DNA from: Clostridia bacterium
GTDB lineage: Bacteria; Aerophobota; Aerophobia; Aerophobales; AE-B3A
Direction of reading: 5' to 3'
NCBI GenBank assembly: GCA_009618505.1
Contig: WJOQ01000250.1
Location: 1 to 7,635 of the forward strand
Length of the DNA: 7,635 nt
The notes under the pieces were generated by a model. That model was not told the DNA's origin. It made no database searches and was given only the letters and a program-made list of their open reading frames with translations. Each line of letters starts with the position of its first letter. Position 1 is the first letter of the stretch. Below, piece by piece: positions 1 to 5,847 of this stretch. The translations under genes and the position numbers were made by a program.

Positions 1-1
1 T

Positions 2-352
2 GAAGATAAAAACCCTGCTTCTCCGCTTATAAAGGAACTTTTCAAAATAAAAAAGCCACCTACGGCTATTTTCTGCTATAATGACCAAATTGCTCTTCAA
101 GCCTATAAAGCCATCACTAAGTTGGGATTAAAGATACCCCATGATGTGTCTTTGGTAGGATTTGATGACTCTGATTTAGCCATACTCTCGGAAGTCCCCT
201 TAACTACAGTTGCTCATCCCAAAGGCAAAATGGGGGGAAAAGCAGGAAAAATACTCCTGCAACTTATTGAAAATAGCAAGGTGAGAGGGCCCCAGCAATT
301 TGTTTATAAACCCCGATTGATAATAAGAGATTCCTGTAAATCCATGTGTTGA
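2..352 (+). CDS. LacI/GalR-type transcriptional regulator, C-terminal part (AraR-like effector domain), 5' truncated by window edge
   Basis: The frame is open from the first bases of the window to the TGA at 350-352, so the gene starts outside. The 116 visible residues match the second half of a periplasmic-binding-protein-like effector domain of the LacI/GalR type. Landmarks are PPTAIFCYNDQIALQAYKAI near the left edge, then LGLKIPHDVSLVGFDDSDLA, LTTVAHPKGKMGGKA and the closing strand PRLIIRDSC. The 'FCYNDQIA' and 'HPK..MG..A' forms look more like AraR-type repressors (GntR-type DNA-binding domain fused to a LacI-type sensor) than classical LacI, but the DNA-binding domain is not visible, so this is a guess. 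Such proteins bind a sugar and release their operator. The gene lies directly upstream of a sugar transport and hydrolase operon on the same strand and probably controls it. A TTG at 122 is internal, not the start. Confidence 0.87.
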   Translation, partial: EDKNPASPLIKELFKIKKPPTAIFCYNDQIALQAYKAITKLGLKIPHDVSLVGFDDSDLAILSEVPLTTVAHPKGKMGGKAGKILLQLIENSKVRGPQQFVYKPRLIIRDSCKSMC

Positions 353-365
353 GAATTTTTTTATG

Positions 366-371
366 TATAAT
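366..371 (+). promoter_or_regulatory. Candidate -10 box (TATAAT) of the transporter/GH42 operon
   Basis: A perfect TATAAT lies 14 bp after the stop codon of the regulator gene. No convincing -35 hexamer sits 16-18 bp upstream (CATGTG at 17 bp), so the promoter would be weak, activator-dependent or wrongly placed. The predicted transcription start, about 6-8 bases downstream, falls in the palindrome at 376-389, which is a normal arrangement for a repressed promoter. Confidence 0.35.
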
Positions 372-375
372 GAGG

Positions 376-389
376 TACGAACGACCGTA
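376..389 (+). promoter_or_regulatory. Candidate repressor operator: imperfect palindrome TACGAACGACCGTA
   Basis: The 14-bp site reads TACG-AA-CG-AC-CGTA. Its two halves match in the outer four and the central two base pairs (TACG..CG..CGTA, 10 of 14 positions symmetric). It overlaps the start point expected from the TATAAT at 366-371 and lies just downstream of the regulator gene. The TACG/CGTA half-sites recall, from memory, operators of AraR-type repressors. The link to the upstream regulator is an inference from position and symmetry. Confidence 0.35.
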
Positions 390-435
390 TATGCGAAAAA
401 GAGAAGTATAGATTGTTAAAAATAAGAGGCAAGAC

Positions 436-459
436 GCCTTTTCGAATTTGGTGAAAGGC
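436..459 (+). other. Weak leader stem-loop
   Basis: GCCTTT (436-441) can pair with AAAGGC (454-459) across a 12-base loop in the presumed 5' leader of the operon. No T-run follows, so it is not a terminator. It may be chance. Confidence 0.2.
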
Positions 460-476
460 ACGACAACAAATTATGG

Positions 477-483
477 AAGGAGG
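477..483 (+). promoter_or_regulatory. Orphan Shine-Dalgarno sequence AAGGAGG in the leader
   Basis: A perfect AAGGAGG followed by TG lies 47 bases upstream of the start of the binding-protein gene. No start codon sits at a normal distance. The nearest candidates are GTG 483, which opens a four-codon frame (GTG AAA AGT AAA TAA) and overlaps the site, and TTG 499, which is 15 bases away and opens a 14-codon frame running 13 bases into the next gene. It may be a ribosome standby site or the relic of a leader peptide. Confidence 0.35.
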
Positions 484-516
484 TGAAAAGTAAATAAGTT
501 GGCTAAAATAGGAATA

Positions 517-523
517 AAGGAGG
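517..523 (+). promoter_or_regulatory. Ribosome binding site AAGGAGG of the binding-protein gene
   Basis: A perfect AAGGAGG ends 7 bases before ATG 531. It fixes that ATG as the start and predicts strong translation, as expected for a binding protein needed in excess over its permease. Confidence 0.85.
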
Positions 524-530
524 AAGATAA

Positions 531-1823
531 ATGGGAAAAGTAAAGATGTTAATTGTGACATTGGTTGTTGCTAGCTTGTTTATAATGGTTAGCATGGGGT
601 CTGTCTTTGCCCAACAAACTACCCTTACTGTCTGGTGGTGGCAGTTTTGGCAAGACGCTCTGACCCCTGCTATAGAGGACTTCCACCAGGACTATCCAGA
701 GATAAAGATCGAGCAAGAGATACTGGGACCCGCCGATGTTTATGCTAATCTGCTTTTGGCTCTATCAGCTGGTGCAGGAATACCGGATATGGTTGGACTG
801 GAAAGCAGCCATTTAACACAGTATGTGTCCTTGGGGGGCTTAGCCGACATTACGGAAGAAATGTCACCCTGGTGCGATAAAATTGACCAGGGCAAATGGC
901 CAGCTGCTAAAGATAAGGAAGGAAGAATTTATGCTATGCCCGTGGATAGCGGTCCAGTTGCCCTCTACTACCGAAGAGACGTATTTGAAGAAGCTGGATT
1001 TCCCTCTAATCCTGACTCTGTGCAGCCATTGGTAGACACCTGGAATGATCTCTATGAAGTAGGTAAACAAATCAAGACAGCAACTGGTAAATTCATATTC
1101 CCTCAGGCTAAGACTAATAATGACTTTCGAATTTTTGAGACTCTTATGTGGCAGCAAGAAGCGGGGTATGTTGATAGAGAAGGCAAAATAGTTATTGACA
1201 GCCCAAAAGCAGTAAGGACCCTTGAGTACCTGGGTAAACTCTGGAAGGAAGACTTGCTCCTGGATACTCCAGCCTGGACTGCAGGATGGTATGCTGCTTT
1301 AGATGCGGGTATGGTAGCAACTATTCCCAACGCTATATGGCTGGGTGGTTTCTTGTGGGGCTGGATTTGTCCAGAAGCTTCTGGGAAATGGGGTGTTGTC
1401 CCTCTGCCCGTCTGGGAGGAAGACGGAGTAAGGTCCAGCAACGACGGTGGCTCTAACATATCAATCACTAGAGCATGTGGGAATAAAGAAGCGGCCTGGG
1501 AGTTCATAAAGTACATTTTCACCAATAAAGAGTACCTGATAGACGCCTGGAGAACAGCGGACTGGTTCCCTTCTCTGATGGCATGCTGGGATGACCCCTT
1601 CGTGGATGAGCCAGTTGAGTTCTTTGGTGGGCAGGCATATAGGAAGATATTTGCGGAAGCGGCTAAAGTCATACCTTGGTGGGACTACACTAAAGATTAT
1701 CATGAAATAAACAGTATTATGCAGGTATATGTGACTACCTACGCTCTGGGAGAAGTAGAGAGTGCAGAAGAAGCTTTGACTAAAGCTGCTGCAGAAATGA
1801 GAACAAGGACAGGCAGAGAGTAA
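531..1823 (+). CDS. Sugar ABC transporter extracellular solute-binding protein (family 1, MalE/UgpB-like)
   Basis: This 430-residue protein captures a sugar outside the cytoplasmic membrane and delivers it to the two permeases encoded next. Residues 1-27 form a signal peptide: a short basic N-end (Lys3, Lys5), a hydrophobic core, and a Val-Phe-Ala cleavage site before Gln28. No lipobox cysteine is present, so it should be a soluble periplasmic protein. The mature chain starts with the family pattern LTVWWWQFWQDALTPAIEDF, followed by a YPEIKIEQE strand, an AGAGIPDMVGLE strand, a GRIYAMPVDSGPVALYYRRD segment and a C-terminal AAWEFIKYIFTNKEY region. All are typical of family 1 (SBP_bac_1) binding proteins, and the length is normal. 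It has 22 tryptophans (about 5 %), suggesting an aromatic sugar-binding cleft, and four cysteines (115, 280, 316, 352). The substrate cannot be read from the sequence. The downstream GH42 gene points to a galactoside-type oligosaccharide (inference). Confidence 0.95.
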   Translation: MGKVKMLIVTLVVASLFIMVSMGSVFAQQTTLTVWWWQFWQDALTPAIEDFHQDYPEIKIEQEILGPADVYANLLLALSAGAGIPDMVGLESSHLTQYVSLGGLADITEEMSPWCDKIDQGKWPAAKDKEGRIYAMPVDSGPVALYYRRDVFEEAGFPSNPDSVQPLVDTWNDLYEVGKQIKTATGKFIFPQAKTNNDFRIFETLMWQQEAGYVDREGKIVIDSPKAVRTLEYLGKLWKEDLLLDTPAWTAGWYAALDAGMVATIPNAIWLGGFLWGWICPEASGKWGVVPLPVWEEDGVRSSNDGGSNISITRACGNKEAAWEFIKYIFTNKEYLIDAWRTADWFPSLMACWDDPFVDEPVEFFGGQAYRKIFAEAAKVIPWWDYTKDYHEINSIMQVYVTTYALGEVESAEEALTKAAAEMRTRTGRE

Positions 1824-1838
1824 CCGGTTAGTGTCCTT

Positions 1839-1873
1839 TTGCTGCGTAAGAGCTTCGGGCTCTTACGCAGCAA
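1839..1873 (+). other. Perfect 15-bp intercistronic stem-loop between binding-protein and permease genes
   Basis: Bases 1839-1853 (TTGCTGCGTAAGAGC) are the exact reverse complement of 1859-1873, with a five-base loop TTCGG. The structure starts 15 bases after the TAA of the binding-protein gene and ends 19 bases before the permease start at TTG 1893. No T-run follows on either strand, so it is not a simple Rho-independent terminator. By analogy with the malE-malF intercistronic structures, it probably blocks 3' exonucleases and keeps binding-protein mRNA more abundant than permease mRNA. That role is inferred; the structure itself is plain in the sequence. Confidence 0.85.
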
Positions 1874-1892
1874 CTTAGAAGAGGATGTCAAA

Positions 1893-2804
1893 TTGGCTAA
1901 GCAAGGTCAAAGAATAAAAGAAGAAAATCTATTTAAGAAGATAAGAAAGAATAAGATTCCTTATCTTTTTATTTCCCCTTTTTTCATTTTGTTTGCTATT
2001 TTCATGCTTTATCCGACAATATATTCCTTTTATCTGAGTTTTTTTAAATGGAGTGGTGCTGGCCCGAAAACATATGTCGGCTTACTTAACTATACGGATT
2101 TGCTTACAAATAGACCATTTAAACAATCTTTGATTAATGCTGTGATTTTATTCTTTGAATACGTTCCCGCTATGACTCTGCTAGCATTAATTTTGGCCAG
2201 TTTATTGAATTCCAGATATCTTAGATTGCAGAGTGTATTTAGAACCTTCATTTTTCTTCCCTATGTTACCGCTATAATAGCAGTAACTTATGCTTTTCAG
2301 TTGCTCCTGGACAAGAGATTTGGCATGGTAAACTTATTTTTAAGCTGGTTTGGAGTTGAACCTACCGCCTGGTTAAACACCCCAAATCTAGCCCGCATTT
2401 GTCTTAGTGGTCTGGTAACCTGGCGCTGGTTAGGATATAATATGGTCCTTCTTCTAGCCGGACTGCAAAATATCTCCCCCGAATTATATGAAGCGGCCAA
2501 GATTGATGGGGCTACACCTACTCAATCATTCTTTCGCATTACCCTGCCCTTAATGAAGCCGATGTTACTCTTTTGCATACTTTTATCCACTATAGGAACG
2601 GTTTCTTTGTTTGATGAACCTTTTATATTATTTAACGCTGGAGGAGGGCCCAGGGATGCTACCCTCACTCCCGTATTATATCTCTATAATACCGGCTTTA
2701 GATATCTTCATTTTGGCAGTGCTTCAAGCATTGCCTACGCTCTATTTATCATATTATTCCTTATCGGTTTATTTGAGATAAAAGTTATGGGAGAGAAAAA
2801 ATGA
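1893..2804 (+). CDS. ABC sugar transporter permease, MalF/UgpA type
   Basis: This inner-membrane protein of 303 residues is one of the two pore subunits of the sugar importer. Six membrane segments are visible, near residues 24-48, 80-105, 116-139, 170-190, 222-247 and 275-298. The cytoplasmic EAA loop that docks the ATPase is at about 200-220 (EAAKIDGATPTQSFF, then ITLP). The first segment has the usual YLFISPFFILFAIFMLYP pattern of MalF-type permeases. I chose TTG 1893 as the start because AGAGG (1880-1884) lies 8 bases before it. The frame is also open from TTG 1839, but that codon has no SD and its first 12 codons are the intercistronic hairpin. The stop overlaps the start of the next permease (ATGA), indicating translational coupling. 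Family assignment is firm; the start is likely but not proven. Confidence 0.94.
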   Translation: MAKQGQRIKEENLFKKIRKNKIPYLFISPFFILFAIFMLYPTIYSFYLSFFKWSGAGPKTYVGLLNYTDLLTNRPFKQSLINAVILFFEYVPAMTLLALILASLLNSRYLRLQSVFRTFIFLPYVTAIIAVTYAFQLLLDKRFGMVNLFLSWFGVEPTAWLNTPNLARICLSGLVTWRWLGYNMVLLLAGLQNISPELYEAAKIDGATPTQSFFRITLPLMKPMLLFCILLSTIGTVSLFDEPFILFNAGGGPRDATLTPVLYLYNTGFRYLHFGSASSIAYALFIILFLIGLFEIKVMGEKK

Positions 2805-3694
2805 GTTTAAAAATTGGGTCTTATTCCTTACCAGAAAAGAACTCAAAGATAAGAGAAAGTAAGAAAGAGAAAAGGAAGATACACTTAAAGAAAGCCTTAG
2901 TTTATCTTTTTCTTGTATTAATTTCTATTGCTATGGTGGTGCCTCTCTTATGGATGTTCAGCTCGGCCTTCAAACCTAAAGCTGAGATATTCACCTACCC
3001 ACCTACCTTGGTTGCAGAAAATCCCACTATTGGTAACTTTTTTACCTTGTTTGAACAACGCCCCTTTGGTACAAATTTATGGAATAGCTTTTTCATTGCT
3101 GCCAGTTCTACTATTCTAGCTTTATTTTTCTGCTCCTTAGCCGCCTTTGGCTTCGCTAAATACCAATTTCCAGCACGTGAATTTCTTTTTCTATTCCTCA
3201 TAGGAACACTGATAATCCCCTTTCATACAACTATGGTTCCTCTATATGTGCTTTATCGCAAAATTGGCTGGATAAATAAGTTCTGGGGACTGATCTTTCC
3301 CGGAATGGCTAATGCCTTTGGTATATTCTTTATGAGACAATATCTGATTAAGCTACCCAATGAATTTTTGGACTCAGCCAGAATAGATGGGTGCTCAGAA
3401 ATTAAGATATTTTTTTACATTATTCTACCTATAGCCAGACCAGCTTTAACCGCGTTAGGAATGATATTTTTTATGGGCTCCTGGAACAATTTCCTCTGGC
3501 CCCTTATCATCTTAAAAAGTAAAGACATGCTAACAGCTGTTGTAGCCCTCAGAGGCCTGAGTTCGGGTCTTCGGGTTCCTTATGATCTTATAATGGCTGG
3601 CTCGGTGTTAATAGTGCTGCCATTGGTTATACTTTTCATAGTTTCACAAAAACAGTTCATTGCTGGAATTACTAGTGGAGCAATTAAGGGCTAA
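2801..3694 (+). CDS. ABC sugar transporter permease, MalG/UgpE type
   Basis: This second pore subunit has 297 residues and pairs with the preceding permease. Its ATG overlaps the previous TGA by 4 bases (ATGA) and is preceded by GGGAGA at 2789-2794. The N-terminus is a very basic cytoplasmic tail of about 30 residues (KKEKRKIHLKK), followed by membrane segments near 32-53, 95-118, 126-150, 160-180, 213-238 and 264-284. The EAA loop is at about 189-210 (FLDSARIDGCSEIKIFF, then ILP), with the canonical DG retained and Ala-Arg in place of Ala-Ala. The C-terminal QKQFIAGITSGAIKG closely matches the end usual in MalG-type permeases. No ATPase gene follows, so a shared MsmX/UgpC-type ATPase encoded elsewhere is presumably used (inference). 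Confidence 0.95.
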   Translation: MSLKIGSYSLPEKNSKIRESKKEKRKIHLKKALVYLFLVLISIAMVVPLLWMFSSAFKPKAEIFTYPPTLVAENPTIGNFFTLFEQRPFGTNLWNSFFIAASSTILALFFCSLAAFGFAKYQFPAREFLFLFLIGTLIIPFHTTMVPLYVLYRKIGWINKFWGLIFPGMANAFGIFFMRQYLIKLPNEFLDSARIDGCSEIKIFFYIILPIARPALTALGMIFFMGSWNNFLWPLIILKSKDMLTAVVALRGLSSGLRVPYDLIMAGSVLIVLPLVILFIVSQKQFIAGITSGAIKG

Positions 3695-3701
3695 GTTAAG
3701 A

Positions 3702-3707
3702 AAGGAG
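3702..3707 (+). promoter_or_regulatory. Ribosome binding site AAGGAG deciding the GH42 start
   Basis: AAGGAG ends 5 bases before ATG 3713. An in-frame GTG at 3707 shares its first base with the end of this SD sequence and so cannot be served by it. This favours ATG 3713 as the start. Confidence 0.75.
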
Positions 3708-3712
3708 TGAAA

Positions 3713-5722
3713 ATGAATTTTGGATGTGATTATTATCCGGAGCATTGGCCAGAAGAAAGATGGGAAAAAGATGTCCAAATGATGGCTGAAGCAGGTTTTA
3801 ATATTGTCCGTATGGCTGAATTTGCCTGGGTGAAATTAGAGCGAGACAAGGGACAATTTGATTTTAGTTGGCTGGATAAAGCCATTGAAATCTTATCTGA
3901 AAACAAGATTAGAAGCGTCCTGGGAACACCCACCGCTACCCCTCCTGCCTGGTTAGCTGCTAGCCATCCTGATATACTACGCGTAAACAAAGAAGGCATT
4001 CGCACCAGTTTTGGTGGACGTCGTGCCTGTTGCCCCAATAGTAGTACATATCGTACTTATTCTGAAAAAATCGTCTCAAGAATGGCAGAGCATTATAGAG
4101 ACAATGAGAATGTTATCGGTTGGCAAATTGATAACGAGTTTGGAGGGGATGGAGAAAAGGGGTTATGTTATTGCCAGGAATGCGCTAAGAATTTCAGACA
4201 ATGGCTCAAGAATAAATACAAAACTCTTCAAAAATTAAATCAGGAATGGGGAACAGTCTTCTGGAGTCAGACTTATACAGAATGGGAACAAATACCCCTT
4301 CCTCGGCAATTAGAAACCGCTCATAATCCAAGCCTGCTTTTGGATTACCGACGATTTATTTCTGATTCTTATATTAGCTATCAAAAACTGCAGATAGATA
4401 TTCTCAGAAAAATCTATCCTCACAAATTCATCACCCACAATTTTATGGGGCTTTTCAATGCAATAGACTATTATAAATTAGCCCAGCCTTTAGATTTTAT
4501 CGCCTGGGATAACTACCCCAATTTAAGATTTACCGGTGAGAATAAGAGTCCGGTCAAAGTTTCCTTATCGCACGATGTTATGCGGGGATTGAAAGAGAAG
4601 AATTTCTGGGTTATGGAGCAGCAAAGCGGTCCCACCGGATGGCAATGTGTAGACCCAAATCCTTATCCAGGAGAGATAAGACTGTGGACCTATCAAGCTA
4701 TTGCTCACGGAGCAGAAGGAATACTTTATTTCCGTTGGAGAACGTCCCGATTTGGAACCGAACAGTTCTGGGCCGGCATTTTAGATCAATGCGGAACTGC
4801 AACAAGAAGGTATGAGGAGGTGAAAAAGATAGGTGAGGAATTAAAGCGCATCAAAGATAAGCTAACAGGATTGGAATTTCCTAAAGAAGTAGCTATGCTT
4901 ACCTCTTACGATGAGCAGTGGGCTTTTGATATTCAGCCTAATAACCCTAAGTTTAATTATCAGGAACACTTTGCCTCTTATTACCAGATACTGAATACCC
5001 TCAATATCCCTGTGGATGTCGTCTCTATCCAAGCAGATATTTCAAAGTATAAACTTGTCTTAGCTCCTGCTCTATTTTTGATTAATGATGAGCTGGTAGA
5101 TAAGTTAAAGGAATTTGTGAAAAAAGGTGGAACATTAATTGTTACCTTTCGTTCGGGAATAAAGAACTGGAACAATATAGTGTTTGATGAACCTCTACCG
5201 GCAAAGCTTAATGACCTGCTGGGAATAGAAGTAGTTGAATATGATTCGCTATCCTCTATGCAGAAATGTAAATTGAAGCTTATTCATCCTGAAATCGAAC
5301 CTTTACAAGGAGAATGCGATACTTGGTGTGACATAATAAAATGCCGGGGAGCAGAAATTATAGGAAGATATACTCAGTCCTACTATAAGGATGAGGCCTG
5401 CGTCACCATTAACCGGTTTGGACAAGGATATGCTATTTACGTAGGTACTAATCCCTCTCCAGAAATTAAAGGAAGTATATTGAGGTGGGCTATAGAAAAA
5501 TCAAGAGTAAAGTCCTCCTTTCAGGCAGATCCTGCCAATATAGAGGTAATACTTGGTAGAAAGGAAGGTAAGGATTATTTGTTTTTCCTTAATCATTCTG
5601 GCAAGTATCATCAGGTAAAACTGGATCGGATCTACCAAGAACTGCTAGAGAAGAGAGAATACTTCAAAGATTCGCTCATGACTATAGAGCCTAAAGGGGT
5701 GCGAATCCTTTGCAGAACTTAA
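3713..5722 (+). CDS. Glycoside hydrolase family 42 beta-galactosidase, cytoplasmic
   Basis: This 669-residue enzyme has the normal GH42 length and should release terminal beta-galactose (or, in some members, alpha-L-arabinopyranose) by a retaining mechanism. The N-terminal MNFGCDYYPEHWPEERW is the family signature, and the (beta/alpha)8 barrel spans about 6-385. The acid/base is Glu142 in WQIDNEFGG and the nucleophile is Glu302 in MEQQSGPTGW. Cys107 (CCPNS) and Cys152, Cys154 and Cys157 (CYCQEC) match the zinc-binding cysteines known in GH42 trimers. A Rossmann-like middle domain (about 390-595), which makes the trimer, and a small beta C-terminal domain (about 608-669) follow. There is no signal peptide, so it acts on imported sugars. 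It is last in the operon, 18 bases after the permease stop. The true substrate may be a galactoside other than lactose. Confidence 0.97.
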   Translation: MNFGCDYYPEHWPEERWEKDVQMMAEAGFNIVRMAEFAWVKLERDKGQFDFSWLDKAIEILSENKIRSVLGTPTATPPAWLAASHPDILRVNKEGIRTSFGGRRACCPNSSTYRTYSEKIVSRMAEHYRDNENVIGWQIDNEFGGDGEKGLCYCQECAKNFRQWLKNKYKTLQKLNQEWGTVFWSQTYTEWEQIPLPRQLETAHNPSLLLDYRRFISDSYISYQKLQIDILRKIYPHKFITHNFMGLFNAIDYYKLAQPLDFIAWDNYPNLRFTGENKSPVKVSLSHDVMRGLKEKNFWVMEQQSGPTGWQCVDPNPYPGEIRLWTYQAIAHGAEGILYFRWRTSRFGTEQFWAGILDQCGTATRRYEEVKKIGEELKRIKDKLTGLEFPKEVAMLTSYDEQWAFDIQPNNPKFNYQEHFASYYQILNTLNIPVDVVSIQADISKYKLVLAPALFLINDELVDKLKEFVKKGGTLIVTFRSGIKNWNNIVFDEPLPAKLNDLLGIEVVEYDSLSSMQKCKLKLIHPEIEPLQGECDTWCDIIKCRGAEIIGRYTQSYYKDEACVTINRFGQGYAIYVGTNPSPEIKGSILRWAIEKSRVKSSFQADPANIEVILGRKEGKDYLFFLNHSGKYHQVKLDRIYQELLEKREYFKDSLMTIEPKGVRILCRT

Positions 5723-5725
5723 AGT

Positions 5726-5783
5726 GGAAACCTTCCCAAAAGAGAAAATAATTTTTCAACACTTCTTTTTTTGGAGAGTTTCC
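5726..5783. terminator. Long imperfect inverted repeat between convergent genes, possible bidirectional terminator
   Basis: Bases 5726-5746 can pair with 5763-5783 across a 16-base loop: 19 of 21 positions pair, two of them G-T, with mismatches only at 5732/5777 and 5737/5772. The outer GGAAAC/GTTTCC block is perfect. The structure begins 3 bases after the GH42 stop and ends 64 bases before the stop of the convergent GH116 gene, where a shared terminator would be expected. It lacks a clean 3' T-run on either side; the T-rich stretches lie inside the stem and loop. The terminator role is therefore inferred from position. Confidence 0.4.
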
Positions 5784-5847
5784 CTTTGTCCCAGCTAATG
5801 GCCTACCTGTTTCCCATCTCTTTTCCGGCCTTATTTTTGACTTTCCA

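Noticed and set aside
122..124. TTG at 122 as start of a small regulator-like protein
   Set aside because: The conserved PPTAIFCYNDQIA segment lies upstream in the same open frame, so the gene is merely cut by the window edge.
349..354. TTGAGA as a -35 box for the TATAAT at 366
   Set aside because: The spacing is only 11 bases, too short for a normal sigma-70 promoter.
436..459. Leader hairpin as a terminator or riboswitch
   Set aside because: The stem has only 6 bp, no T-run follows, and I recognise no riboswitch core in the leader.
1103..1672. Open frame of 189 codons on the minus strand
   Set aside because: It lies entirely inside the binding-protein gene, which has strong family signatures and a good SD. 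The antisense product resembles nothing I recognise.
3707..3712. GTG at 3707 as start of the GH42 gene
   Set aside because: It overlaps the SD sequence that fits ATG 3713, and GH42 proteins typically begin close to the GCDYYPEHW motif.
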